64,000 bases of DNA from Ricinus communis (GCF_019578655.1 NC_063257.1:13206001-13270000); one strand, 5' to 3'; shown: positions 1 through 13,292, counted from the first letter of the stretch. Notes: a model not told the origin generated them from the sequence alone. Numbers and translations: made by a program.

Positions 1-594
1 AGACTATGTTTGGTATGATGTAATAAAGCATGTAACAAAATCACTATTGCATTACATGCTTCATTACTTTGTTTGGTTATTAATTTTTTTTTGATGTAAT
101 GTAATGACAAATACATCATGTAATCAATTATCCATAATTTGATGTAATGCCCAATACACACAAAATCTATGTAATCATGATTACTTATAATATATTTATA
201 TTTTTTTATTTTTTTATTTTTCATCAATATAATTTAAAAACCTTCAATCGCTTCCCACCACCATCATCCACCAAGCGGTGTTTGAATTTTAGCGACCGAC
301 AAGCAAATTTCGGTAACTAACAACCAAATTTTGGCGACAAGTGACCGCTGATATTTTAAAAGAATTATAAAATATTATTTTTAAATAATTTATTTCAATG
401 TTTTATTTTTGTACCAATTATTATAAATAAATTAAATATTAACATAAAAATTGCAATAACATCACATTACATTTATTTTTTTATTATAGCCAAACATAGT
501 AATGCAATGATTAATACATTCTATTCTATTACTTCTTTAACTCCATTACTTATTTAATTACAGTATATTTTATTACACTCTACCAAATATAGCT
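1..594. mobile_element. MITE-like element with terminal inverted repeats
   Basis: The first ~30 bases (ctatgtttggta followed by tgtaataaa) recur in inverted form at 565-594 (ttattacactctaccaaatatagct). The interior is AT-rich and full of short gtaatg/cattac words in both orientations, as in many subterminal-repeat MITEs. No coding capacity is seen. The left end coincides with the window edge, so the target-site duplication cannot be checked and the true start may lie further left. Confidence 0.6.
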
Positions 595-703
595 TTAGAA
601 CCAATGATAAGTTGTTTTGTGAGTAATTTAATATTTATCTTTTACTTTTGAACTTTAGGTACATATTTAGCTTTAAATGAAGTTAAATGGTGTTATGACT
701 TAT

Positions 704-3591
704 TGTAACACCTCAAAATTAGGTTTCCCAGAATTTATGGCACATAATGAGCTAGAGAATTTATAGGTCAATTTATATAAAGATATATATTAAATTGAAT
801 TTTTGCATCATAAAATTTTATGGTGCTAGAATTAATTCGGTGGTAATTATTATTATTATTTAATATTTGGGATTAAGAAGGATTAGTTCTAAGTCATCGA
901 GGTGTTCATGATAAAATTATTAGAGTAATAGAATTGAGGAGTTATTACTATATAAATTCAGTCTAATAGTTTTATTATAATTAAAGGTGTAGAGATGATC
1001 AAAGTTTTAGGAAGGAATAATTTAATAGCTAGTTATGATATTTTCCCTCCATACATGTTTTTATATACACTTTTCTTTTTTCCTCTCCCTTCTTTCTCTC
1101 TTTTCTCTCTCTCGTATTCTTTTCTTCTCTCCCTTCTTTTTCTTTCTTTCCTCTCATGCTCTACAATCTAACTCCTCCTAATAAATGTAACCAAAATCTT
1201 TTCTATTAAGTAATTAATAGTAAGGATCATCATGAACTTCATCTTTGAAGATAAAGAAGACGTGTTTTCCTTTTTCTCCTTTTTCTTTGCTCACTTAGTT
1301 CAAGATTTCTATTTAACTCTTTATTTTGGAGATTTTGGGTTAAAATGGAGGTAAATCATTATTTACATGTTAATTCCTTGATATGGGTGGTTTGAGTTGA
1401 GTAATTATGCATGAGATTGTTGTGGTCTTTTTTTTAGTGTCAAACCCATTTGAAAATAGTGTATGCATATATTCTAGCATGATTTCTTGGTGATTTGAGT
1501 TAGATTGATGTTAATTTATTTATTTTGGTATGTTAACTTCATGATTTCTAAGTGGATTTATGTTAGGTGTGTTAGAAACCATTAGATTTGTGTTTATAGT
1601 TGTTTGGAAGGTTAAAATCCTCTAAAAGTCGTGTTTTCTAGGCTCCCACATGCAGCCCTGTCATAAAGCTTATGTCTAGTGACACAAACCATGTGAGTTT
1701 TCACTTGAAAAGTGACACAAACCGTGCAGCTTTAGACAATCAACTTTATTAAGTCATATCTCAAGTTCTAGAGACCTTTAACAATTGTTGTTTGGATATA
1801 TTGTTAGTGTATGAGTCTCATTTATGTGGTAAAATAGTTGGATCTCCGGGAAATTCCCCTCGGACTAACGGCTGCCCGTGTGAGTCTGTCTTATGTAATC
1901 AGCCCTCTTGGTTTAGCCTTATCTTGAGTTTTATAACTCCAAATGAGGTTTGGTTTGAACCTATGGAACCTTTTGTTCGTTCAATAAAAATGTTTAGTTT
2001 TGAGAAATACCTAATTCTATTGTTTTGGTATTCAAATCCAGTGATACATTTTTATGCTTAATCTGTCCTGTGTGGCAATTTTTATGGATAATTGAGTAAA
2101 TTGATAGTTTTAATTTGATAAATGCTTGAGTAAATTGTATTATTAATGCTATATGATTAATAAATGATATTTTTGATAATATATTGATGGTGGATGTTTA
2201 TTTGGTAAATGATCCAAAGTATTTTTAAAATGAATTGTGTGATTAGTAATAATGTGCTTACAAATATGTATGAATTGAATGTGATGGAATTGGTATGTTG
2301 ATGTGATGATGGGTAATGTATGTTTGTGATGTTGCTTGTGGGGTTAGGAATAGAATTAGGAATTCTAGTTCCCTTTTAATAGTTTGATTTGGATTAAATG
2401 TTGAGACTCAACGATTGCCTAGGGAGTCGAGTTGACGGTGCATGTTTGAGCTGAGGCTCTTCAAGGGTTGAAAGGTAGAATTGGTTAATTGTTCTGCACG
2501 TCAGTCGAGGTGAGTAATATGACATATATGCTTGTGTGTTAGTCTCCTAGCCCTTTGCATTTCAAGCCTATTGTGTATGTTGGAAAAGTAAGCATGTAAT
2601 GTAGTTTTGAGTAGGTGAAATGCATGGTGTGAGTATACAATATGTAATTGCATGATGAGGATGAGTGAGAACGATCTAGATAATGGGGAAATCATCAGAC
2701 CATATGTACATTGGTATGGTTGAAAACTTAAAAATGTGTAAAGTATGTTAATAAAGATAATTGAGTTCGTCGTGGTTGGAGGGTCAAGCACCGAGCCTTG
2801 AGGGGCGACGGGCGTCTCTATATGTGATGGGAGGTACCAAAGGGTTAGGCATCGAGCCTTGAGAGGTGACAGGCACCTGTTGGTGAACCACACAGAGTAA
2901 CCAAAGGGTCGGGCAACGAGCCTTAAGGGTAATATGCGCCTTTAGCATTAAATCCTGAAATTAATGTTTAAAACGTGTAAGAGCAATATTCACATTCTTT
3001 CTATATTTTTCCATGTCTTATGCATTAAGCATCATATGAGATTTGGTATGAATGTGAGTGTATGTAATATATAAAAGATATATTGCATGAATGTGTGATA
3101 TCCATTAATGCTAAGGTATATATGTTATATTATTCACTTAGTGAGTTCTGACTCCCATTAATTATTTTTCCAAACTTTGTAATTTGTTTGAGTATTCATT
3201 TGGTCATTGTATTCTTAGACTCCACAGTATGAATTTGATGTATATTAAAACCTTAGATGTGAGATGCTAAGTATTGTAAAGGAAATTATTTAATTGGCTA
3301 ATAAACTTAATGATAAGAAAATCTTATGTTTTGGACTTGCAAATAATATGTTCGAGAAATGTTTATAGTTAAATTGTGGAAGGAAATTATTGGTTATGGT
3401 TTTTTAGATACTAATTAACTTAGTATTAATTGGTATTTTGGCCTCTTAAACCCTAAGGGTTTAGTTGATTTATGATTAGTGATGTGAGAATTTATTTTAG
3501 AATACATGCCTTTAGGCTTACTACGGGCATCGGTAGCCACGTGCATCTCCCATGTCCTAGTGTCGGTCTGGCCCCGGGTTTGGTTCTAACA
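704..3591 (+). mobile_element. Ty3/gypsy LTR (solo or 5' LTR), about 2.9 kb
   Basis: The segment starts with TGTAACACC and ends with ...TTCTAACA, so it has TG...CA ends. It is followed three bases later by tggtatgagagct, a near match to the tRNA-Met primer-binding site (tggtatcagagc). The last ~80 bases (ggcttactacggg ... cctagtgtcggt) resemble the end of the LTR at 14030-14109, which suggests a related Del/Tekay-type subfamily. A tandem subrepeat block lies at about 2760-2945. No gag-pol follows, because the sequence changes within ~300 bp. It is therefore a solo or 3'-truncated copy. Short reading frames within it, such as 1792-2061, have no recognisable product. Confidence 0.7.
2760..2945. 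repeat. three tandem subrepeats inside the LTR
   Basis: Three copies of a ~55-60 bp unit share the core gggtc/ttaggcaNcgagccttgag followed by a g-rich stretch (gacgggcg, gacaggca, atatgcgc). They are diverged and not identical. Confidence 0.6.
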
Positions 3592-3900
3592 AAGATGGTA
3601 TGAGAGCTAAATAACTTCTCGAACCTAGATGTAGGTGTGTACTGCAGATTAGGAGAATTCATTCTCGTCTTTTAAAGTTTTCATTTGAAGTTTGTTTCTG
3701 TGTAAGTAGTTCCATTAGCAATTATTACTCTCAATAGTTAAAATTTATGATATTTTATTATGAATTGATGTTTATTTTATTAATTTATTTATTTTTGTTG
3801 ATGTGTTAGTTGTGCTTTACTGGGCATTTAATGGCCCGAGAAGTATTAGAGGCATAGGCTTAATAGGTAATGATGATTTAGAAGTGCCTTGTTTGCTTCT
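3592..3900. other. non-coding remnant after the LTR
   Basis: Starts with the primer-binding-like site at 3596-3608 and then runs into AT-rich DNA without a reading frame. It probably represents the first bases of the internal region of the element at 704-3591 before a breakpoint. Confidence 0.4.
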
Positions 3901-4200
3901 GTAATGACTCAGAACCAGATTATATGAGGTATTGTTCGCTTTGACCCCCACTGGCCTCATGGTTTTGTCCCTTTGGTGGGTTCAAGAACGGCTCAAGAGG
4001 TCACCCATCCTGAAATTTCTTTGAACCAAGCACGTTTAACTTTGAAGTTCCTATAACTCCACAGCCAAACAACCAAAAAACAACTTATGTGATTAGTTCC
4101 AACTCTTTACATATATTTTATCAACCATTCTCGTCCCATTTCGATGTACAATTGATTTATTCATGTACCTCTGTACCTTAGAGTGTTGTCATCCTTGAAG
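3901..4200 (-). repeat. Cassandra-like segment with 5S rRNA-like domain
   Basis: Read on the minus strand, 3999-4060 contains agttaaacgtgcttgg and, after a diverged spacer, aggatgggtgacctc. These correspond to the A box and C box of the plant 5S rRNA internal promoter, in the right order and at roughly the right spacing; the intermediate element is degraded. A 5S-derived promoter domain inside the LTR is the hallmark of Cassandra TRIM retrotransposons. The block begins with TGTAATGACTC at 3901. I cannot define its other end, and it might be a lone LTR. It is not a true 5S gene, because the 5' third and 3' end of 5S are absent. Confidence 0.6.
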
Positions 4201-4369
4201 CCTGTCAAAAGCCGCTCCTTGTCCAGGCACCCTATCCTTGCCTCGACATCCACTTCCTGCCCTCGTCGGACCGCTTCTCTAGGCCAGGCTATCACATGCC
4301 CATCAGCTTCCGCCTGGTTCATCCTCAAACCACACATCTACTAGAGGGGTCCTGCTCTGATACCAACTT
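4201..4369 (-). other. internal-region stub with primer-binding site
   Basis: Minus-strand DNA directly downstream of the LTR at 4370-5797. It contains the primer-binding site tggtatcagagc (4354-4365 read on the minus strand), followed by unusually GC-rich sequence (cctggcc, gcggtccgacgaggg) and no long reading frame. It is likely the start of a non-autonomous element's internal region. Confidence 0.45.
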
Positions 4370-5797
4370 TATCACGACCTTATCTGTGGGCCCGTTACCG
4401 GCACTAGGGAATAGGTAGGCTTAAGGCCACCAAAACCCGTAGTAAGCCTGATTAATCGACAATTCAAATATGTACATACATATATGTACTATTAAACCAT
4501 CCCAACATGTCATTCACAAGTCTCCTACTGGATGCTAACAAACATACATAATTTCTTACATACCAAAATCAAACATAATATGCTAGGTACACTACTGCGG
4601 GAAGTTTAGAATTTTAAATAATTCAAAATGCAAAAGTAAAAAATTAATTACAATAGGCTCGAAGGAGAAGGAGATTGGGTTGTTAAATGAGAGACGACGG
4701 ATAACCTAATTATCACCTGAAAAATCTAAAATTGAGACTGTCAGTCTCGAGAGTAAGTTAAAATTATATAATCCTATAACAATTACAGTCTCCTCAATAA
4801 AATATTTATTTAATCAAAATAGCATATCATATTGTATTAAAATATATGTCATATATCATAATTTAGAAAAATATAATTTAAATGTTTATGGGACGAGTGC
4901 CTCAGCAGAATCCTAACCCCAATAATAGCAGTCTTTCGGCTCTTTTATTGCAATAGGTCTGGCGCCCAGAGAGTGAAGCTCAACCAGTGTCCCTAAATCC
5001 AACCTGGTCACTTGATTCCTAGATAAGCTGACACCCAGAGAGCAACGCTCGACAAGGGACCTTCCTCCAACAGTCAAATTTTTACAGCCCAGAGAGTTAT
5101 ACTCGACTAAGGCAAAATCTAAAAATAACATTTTACTACCTGTCTCTGATTAATACCGGTGCACACGCGATCCTGATGCAACCCATTAGGTGGCATGTTC
5201 TACTGTCGCCTCATCCCGATATTACAATCATAGCATCAATAATAATTATAAATAGTATAATCATAAGCAAACATAAATTATTCAATAACATATTAAGAAT
5301 TAAAATTTAATAGTCTCGAGTATAGCAAACATGAAAATCATATGTAATAATAATAATAATATTATTAAAATAACAGTAAATATGATAGTAACAATAATAG
5401 TAATAATATTAATAATGATATCGATAATAATGAAAATAAAAATTTATAATAAGAATGCAAATAATAATAATAATTATTATTAATCAATTAACAATATACA
5501 AAAGAAGTTGATTATATGACTTTAACTCACTGTTCTGCCGCGTTTTGCAGCCTGCTCCTATGCCTCGGGTAGAGCTGGCTAGATGAACAGATTATCTATT
5601 CATGAAAATACTCAGTTAATAAGATATTCTTAATTTTTTCTAGACCTAACCTCCTAGATTAGATTGCCTAAGAAATACAGACTCAGAAATTCGACCAAAA
5701 ATTCAGCAAAACCTCCTCTAAAATATGGATTTTTACCCCATGTATAACGTGTCTAGAACAAGCTAGAAGCACTTCAAATATTTTGCAATTAATTAAT
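4370..5797 (-). mobile_element. truncated Ty3/gypsy LTR, same family as the 3' LTR at 20423-24681
   Basis: In reverse complement this aligns almost end to end with 21325-24681 minus the plastid insert: the LTR end (acgggttttggtgg ... cctagtgccggt), the 3-fold 'cgag...ctctctgggc' subrepeats (4970-5110), the ATT/TAA-rich microsatellite (5340-5480) and the gcctaagaaat...gattagattg region. Homology stops at 5797 with cccattaattaatt (reverse sense), where another repeat begins, so about 0.9 kb of the LTR start is missing. It lacks the plastid insert and so serves as the empty-site reference. Frames such as 4913-5131 are LTR translations with no meaning. Confidence 0.8.
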
Positions 5798-6735
5798 GGG
5801 AGAAGATCGATAGGTCTCCCTAGAGACCAACACCGGTCGCTAGCAGAGATCAAACCACAAAGATAAGAGACCAAGTGGTCTCACCATATTACACGTGTCA
5901 CCACTAATAAATGATAAATAATAATTAATAGCTAATTATAAAATATGAGAGAAGAACAAGTACAGATCATGAGATCGAAAAGTTTATACAAGTGTCAACA
6001 GCTTCGAAGATCCCTAGAAGACCGTTAGATTTATAACCTAGTTACTATTATGGAAAAGAAAAAAGAATAATAATCTCTAACACCGGCCTCAAAGTAAAAT
6101 AAAGGAAAGAGACATTTCAAGAGAGCAATACCTAAATCATAGCCTCACACCAAGGATAAAGCCACATGAAAGGCTGATCTCTAATAAAAAAGAAAGAGAA
6201 ACAAAATAAAAGAGAAAAGAAAATAATGGAGCATTAGAAAAAGAGATACGTGTTTTTTCCATAATGAATATAAATGATCAATGAACTGTAGTTAGACTAG
6301 TGATAATAGATCTCCTAAAAAAAGATCGACGGGTCTCCTTGGAGACCACAATTAATTGCCAATAGAGACCGAGCCATGAAAATAAGAAGCCTCGCCATAT
6401 TACACGTATCGACACCAACATATTACCTAGAAAGAGTCATTAAGACATACCCCACTTAGAAGATCCAGTGGGTAACTCGTAAAACCAGCTTAAAGATAAA
6501 GCAATTAGCACAAAATAGGTGGCAGCATTTGATTGGACCAAGAGGAGGAAAAATTCCCTAAAACCCTACTTACTCTCATATATAAAAAAAAAACATAATG
6601 GATAAAGTAAAAGTTAAGTTATTCATTCTAACTTTAATCTCCATATTTTCTCTCTTCCTTTATCTGACTTGATCGTCGGAGTGGGTTCGCCAGTCTCCCT
6701 TCCTACTTACCAGTTGTTGTCTTGTAGGATCGAGC
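5798..6735 (+). mobile_element. probable LTR fragment (Tat/Athila-like)
   Basis: A TATA box (tatataaaaaa, 6579-6589) is followed ~85 bp later by ctgacttgatcgtcggagtgg (6664-6684) and a short tail ending near tgtaggatcgagctag. This layout is typical of the R/U5 part of Tat/Athila-class gypsy LTRs in dicots. A block of ~90 bp (gatcgataggtctccctagag ... ccatattacacgt) occurs at ~5805-5895 and again, diverged, at ~6325-6415. No coding region is attached. It abuts the minus-strand LTR at 5797/5798. Confidence 0.45.
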
Positions 6736-8430
6736 TAGAATTAAGAAAATAAATATTAAATAATAACTATATATATGCATATATTTATTAATTAATTAAT
6801 TTATTTATTTCTACACATTCTAAATTATATATGTATAGAGAATTTCAAATATAAAATAATTAAGAATATTAATATAATAAAAAACTATATAATAGAAAAA
6901 TTAAAAATTATCTATAAATAAAAAACTCAAGAAATAAGAAAAAACTTTAAAGAAGAAAATCCAATTAAGTAGAAACAATTTTATCAAAAGAACACGAATT
7001 AATTAGGAAAGAATGGAAATCTTTTTCAAAGTAAGAATCCACTTAAATAGAAACAAAAAAAAATTTCAAAATTTTTGAAAATAAATATAAAATATTTTTT
7101 AAAGTTTGTAATACATTTCAAAAGATTTTTAAAAAATTTCAATATTTAAAACTTGTCCAACGTGAAAAGATAATCCAATTTAAAATTTTGGTGCAATTAG
7201 AGATTTGATTCTTATTTATATGACTTATTTTATTTCCCATAACTAATATCAATCATGCTACAAGTTGACACAAAACTTAAATAGTCATATGCATTTGCAA
7301 AAAACAAAAAAATGCAAGTTGACGGAAACATTAGGTGGGAGATAGACATGTGTTGTTGACAAGCAGGGTGTGGTTGTGGTTCATCTCATATACTAACATG
7401 AAAACCCTGAAACTAATTCAAAGCCTTTGGATTTGGACCTTCCATTTTGTATATTGTATTGAATTCATCTTACTTTCCTTTTCCCTTTTAATAAGTTCAC
7501 CTGGAATTCAACCTTTTATGTATTCTTCTTGTGATCTCTTTGTTTTCTCTTTTTCTCTTTTTGCACTTTGTATTTTGGTATATTACTGTTCATGCCTTTT
7601 GATTTGATAATATTAAAATATTAAAATATTATAGAATAATAATTTTTTTCTAGTTTTATAATTTTTTTTTTAAAAATTCGTTATTGACAGAAAATAAAAT
7701 AAATCTTCAGGTGAATTTTGGTACCTGACTAAATTTAATTAGTATTTCTTGTAGCGTAATTGCGACATCTGCTCTTTAAAATAGCGGACGATCTATTGCT
7801 TCCGTGAAATTCAAGGATTGGAAAAGCTCGTCTGTCACTAATAGGCATTACCCACGGAATATGAAGCTTTAGCAGTGGATTTCGCTGGTCACTAATCCTA
7901 ATTTGTTGTAGTAGCAGTCCATTTATTTTGAAATTGATCCTGGAGATCAACCTCTTGAGTAGCACCGGGGAGAAGATAAATTTACAAAATCTAAGTATCA
8001 AAACAAAAATTGTTCCCATAGTTATAAGACTAGGAAACTCTTAATGTTAAGTTTATTAAAAATTTAAAATACAAGAAGAAAATAAAAAATAAATTATTCT
8101 AATAGCTAATAAGTAGGTCTATTTAAATTTGGGCTGAGCAGGATTGATCATAATTGAATTTTTTAAATTTAGATCTGAATTTGTCTAGTCCAATTACACG
8201 GGTCTAAAATCTTGACCAAGTTTGGTCCGTCACGAGAATATAAAACATTTTATTTTATTTTATTATTTTTGAGCCGTTTCAGGCTTCTTGAGCGAACCTT
8301 AAAAAATAAAAAATAAAAAATAGAAATATTCTAATGTTTAAAATATCAGTTTTACTGTTAAAAAAATATTGTAATTTGAAAAATTATATTAAGAATACGA
8401 TAGTATATATTAGGTATTTCTTTTTACAAA
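6736..8430. other. AT-rich intergenic DNA
   Basis: No gene, RNA or complete transposon is recognisable. Frames at 7335-7607 and 7735-8019 have no recognisable domain and no codon-like composition. The stretch 7690-8020 is less AT-rich and holds short self-complementary words (tagcggac, gtcactaat), perhaps a degraded repeat. Confidence 0.5.
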
Positions 8431-9110
8431 ATGGTACATGTTATTAGCAATTTGATATACATTTTTATAATTTTTATGGTATTTAATTTTTAGTATATGT
8501 CTAATATATATTTAGTATCCATTTGATAATATTAACTTGATTGCATGTCAATCCGTTGGAAAGTCGAGTATATACATAACTAGTACTTAAATTATTTCTT
8601 GATATCAACTTTATATATTTTAGTATATGTTTTGTATATATTTAATATATAACTAGTACCTAAAATTATTTTTTAGTATCTGTTTTATTTTTAGTATCAA
8701 GTTCACATATTTTAGTATCTATTTAGTATATATATGCTATATAATCAATATTTATAACTAATATCTAAATATTTAGTATGTATTTTATATTTTCACGTTT
8801 ATCTCATATATTTTGATATATATTTAGTATATAATATACATCTTTTATATATATACTTATAATTAATTAGAAAAGTTTTTTTATCATATTATTTTAGAAT
8901 ATTTGATATAGAAATATTATTTAAAATTATCTTTTAGTATCTATTTAAAATTTTTGATAACAATTTTATGTATTTTGATATTTATTTAATATATATATAT
9001 ATAGTATACATATGGTTACTATTATCTAAAACTTACATATTAAATTATTTTTTAGTATTTCTTTTATATTTTTTATATCTATTTAGTATATATTTATTAT
9101 TTGATATCAG
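8430..9110. repeat. degenerate AT-rich minisatellite-like array
   Basis: The words tttagtat, tatttagtatatat and actagtacctaaaattatttttta recur many times with irregular spacing, giving a degraded tandem array of units of roughly 60-100 bp. The frame at 8968-9204 lies partly in it and is only a translation of the repeat. Confidence 0.5.
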
Positions 9111-11042
9111 TAAAATAGTTTATACTAGTCTTAATAATACGGTGCATCACTTTAATCTAAATATCTTTAATCTAAACATAATAAATCTTTTGCTAAATTA
9201 CTAATTTTCATTTAATAAGCAGAATTGACATATCAAGTTATTTTTTATTATAAAATTTTTAAAAATTTTTACTGAAAGATATTTCTGAAAATAAATTAGA
9301 AGTATGTGTATTTATTTTAAATTTAAAATAATTGGATAAAATTATTAAAATGTGTAGGATTAACTGGTAATTAAGCCTTAATATTAGTAAAATCATAAAA
9401 TTATAACCATACAAACATAATTAAAATATGAACTAAACACGAAAAGAACATAAATAGGTATTATATGTATGCCTTTAAAGATTGAGCAAGAAAATTAATT
9501 TAAAGATTGTAGGAAGGGAACTGATAGAGCTCACTCCAGTCACATTCTACTCAAACCTTAACAAACCCAATTTTGGCCCTTTGATCGCCTTGAGTATTTT
9601 TAAGCTTCCAAGACACTCCATGTGATAAAAGTCCAATTAATCAATTTCACTAATTTTATTTATTTAAAATTAACTTGCGACGATATTTTTTTTTATTATA
9701 AAATTTTAAAAAAAATATTGTCAAAATATTTTTAAAAATAAATTGAAAATAAAAATACTTATTTTAAAATTTTGAGACAATTGAATAAAATTATTTAAAA
9801 ATATAAATTTTAAAATTTAATTGATAATTAGGCTTACTTTAAAGTTAAGTTTAATTAAGCTTTGATCAAGAGGTTCAAGAGCCTATATTGTTGTGTTTCT
9901 CTATATAATACTTATATTATTAATTAAATTATACAAATTTGTTTAAACAAAAAAAAGTACAAAACCTTTCAAAATACTCATGTTTAAAATGCAAAAGTTC
10001 ATGTAGCTGGCTATGTAAAATCAATTTCTGACAATTACGTCTATCCAATTAATACTCAGAAATCCCAGTATAAATATCTTTTTTTAGAAAAAAAAAGTTT
10101 TATTTGATTTAATTTCCTTAAAGATAATATTTTTAAATCAGCTCAAAAAGTAATCGGAGGTTGGGACTCAAGTGGGCCGAATGGAAACCCATGCTAATAA
10201 ACAGATTTACTAATAAGTGTAGCGTTCTGAAAAAAATAAAATAAAAAATAAAATAATAGAGTTTTAAAAATTTAAAGATTAGTTTTTAATTTTAATATTT
10301 AATAATTTAATATGTACATAAAATACCAGTATATATACAAATGTATAATAATAAGAGGAGGTTGAAAATGATAAAAAAAAATTATATTAGACCGGTATAT
10401 AAACTTAGTTACTTTTATTTTAATTGGAGCTCATACGGATCTTACTGTCTAATTAGAATTAGAGGCGAAATCAAAATAGAAGAAAGTTGGTAATAAATAG
10501 AATATCTTTATAGACTATTTAATTAAATAAAAAATCAAAATAAATGTGACTTCAATATTTAAACTTTAACTTTTATAATTTTATTTTTATATATTAAAGT
10601 GGGTCCAAACGAATTATATAGGCAGATCCAATTAATGTAAATTTAAATATTTCAATACTTCTATAAAAGGAAAAAAAGAAATAATAAAAACAAACAAAAT
10701 CCACAATTAATATACAGAAAGGAAAAAAATGGGTGACATAAGAATGGATAATACTGACATAAAAGTGACGTGGAGGAACAAGAGCAATATAAAAGGAGAG
10801 GTGTGATGAAAATGAAGAAGAAGAAGAAGAAGAAGAAAGGGCAAAGGGTAGCTAAAATTTGCAATGGGGAAATGAACGGATGGATGGTGGAGAAGATAGT
10901 GGGTTTAGTTAGGAGGGGTTGGTGGGTGTGAGTATTTTATTATGTGTTTTCTAATGTGTCCACATCCATAAAATAAGGGAGTAGGTGGCCTTTAGAATTG
11001 GTCTCAACAAATTCTTTCCTATTTTTGTGTGCTTTCTCTTCT

Positions 11043-11074
<32 letters not shown>

Positions 11075-13292
11075 AGACTTTTCAGTTTTCCCTCAAATCA
11101 TGAGCAAAAGCCCCCTCCAATAGTCAAATATTTGATGTTGGTAGATGGGATGCTAACATCTTTTGCATATCAATGCTTTGACTAATTCATAAGTGGGACT
11201 CTGAATTTTTTTTATTGCATAAAAATATTTTTAAATTTTTATAAAATTAATCACTGTCTCTTCCTTTCTATGTAAAATTAATAGTCAAAAGAGTAAAACA
11301 GTAAATTTAAATCCATCCAAATAAAATATAAAAAAATATTAATTAGATTCTTTTAATTAAATACTAAAATTAATTTATACTATTTTTTTTAATTTTAACA
11401 AAAAAATTATTTTGAATAAATTTAACACTTAATAATAAATTTAATGATCATTTATAATTTTAAATTACTAAATAGTGTTTTGACTATATTGATTTTATGA
11501 TAAGGGATATTATGTAGTTAATTTTATTAAAATTTAAAAAATCTAATGGAATAAATATTTAATTTATATATGAAACTAAATCTCAAGAAATAAATAGTAA
11601 ACAACCTTTAGATAAAATAAATTATTAAGTTTGTGAAAGTTTTAATTTTATTTATTCAATTATTTTATTTTATTGTGTTTTTATTTTTTAATTGATTGAA
11701 TATATATATATATATATATATACATATATCAATTTTTAATTAAATTAAGTAAAAATATAAAAACTCAATAAATCAAGATAAATATTTAAAAATTCAATAA
11801 AATAAAACAAAAACTTCACAAACTTAATAATGAATATTTTGCATAAAAATTACGTTATCACAGGTTTTTATTTTATTATTTGTAATTGAAATAACAATGT
11901 TAGTTTTAAATTGAAACAAATAGTTAAGTTAAAACTGGTCTAATTGATATTCTTTCTCTTTGTTTTTTATTTCTTTCTTCACCATTTACAGGTTTCATGA
12001 TAAGGGTTATTATTTTTCTAGTTAGTGATAAGAGATGGCTTCCCCCAATTTCAATAAATAAAAAAGAAAAACTTAAATTCAGATATGTGGCTAGATTTTA
12101 AGACATAATTATTTAATTTTCTAACTATAAATATTTATTTTCTATTAATATTAATAATTTATAACAAATGATTAACAATGTATTTTTTTATAATATTTAA
12201 ATCTTACTTGGATTAAATTGTATTAAAAAATAAGACAATTGAGCTTATTAATTAATTACTTTACTAGACATTAAATTAATTTTGCACTAACAATAAAATT
12301 TTACCATAAGTTGATAAAAAAATAATTTTGAATTAATTTAATATTTTACTAATAAATTTAAAAATTTAATTACAATTCAAATTATTAATTTAATTTTTTA
12401 AATGTAGTAACTTTATACTACGAGAATAATAGTTCATTCTAATAAAATTTAAAATAATTTTAATATAATAAAAAATATAAAAATCAACTAATTTATTAGA
12501 CTAGATTTTTGAAAATAAATAATAATTAACCCGAGTTAAAATAGAAATGGACAAAGGATTAATAACTTTTTGAATTTGTAGCTCAGGACTAAATAAATAT
12601 AATTTTAGTTATTTTAATAAAAAAATTATAATTTTAATTTAAAAGCTAAATAGATCTAGATTAAAACTAATGAAATTGATAGCAACAGTGTTAATGATGG
12701 TCCAGCAAAGTTGACGGTAGCAGTGAAATAGAGATAATAATTATTAATTTTAATTTTTTTGATAAAATATAAAAAATTAATATTTAAAATTTTAAAAATT
12801 TAAGATTAAATTTTATTTTAAATATTAACAATTAATATTTTTTTAAAATTTTATTTTATTTAACTAATTAGATATACAGATTTAAACTTTTTGACTCTTA
12901 AATAAAAATTATGGATTATTTATTAAAATAATTAAAATTAGATTTATTTCTTTTTAAGTTCTAAGTTTGAGAAGGTATTTGATACTTTATCCAAATAAAA
13001 ATGGTAAAAAGAAAGTAGGCGGAGAAGACTGAACGTCTAACACCGTTAAATTTGACGGCATCTTTTATGAGGCGGCTAGCTAACACCACGTTGAGGCATG
13101 AGGGAATAAGCCTGAATGTACCTTTTTACTCTTATTTTATTTACATGTTGGCTACTCATACAGCACCACTCAACTCCAGCACCCCATCGATGCATAATAT
13201 ATTACTGCCTGCCTTTTCAGTTGACGGTGACAGAGTTCTAAAGCTCTTTTCTTTTCTTTCTTTTTCTTTTCCTTTTCTGCTAAAGATTAGAG
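9111..13292. other. AT-rich intergenic DNA with microsatellites
   Basis: No gene is recognisable. Simple repeats are (GAA/AAG)n at ~10812-10838, (TTA)n at ~11043-11075 and (TA)n at ~11700-11722. The frame at 13052-13297 (81 codons) sits in a locally less AT-rich patch but has no recognisable domain, and I do not call it a gene. Confidence 0.5.

Noticed and set aside
3999..4060. Possible genuine 5S rRNA gene
   Set aside because: Only the internal promoter boxes match; the rest of 5S is absent or diverged.
10661..11185. Hydrophobic-looking frames around the GAA and TTA microsatellites
   Set aside because: The translation is driven by simple repeats (poly-Phe/Leu) and is not a membrane protein gene.
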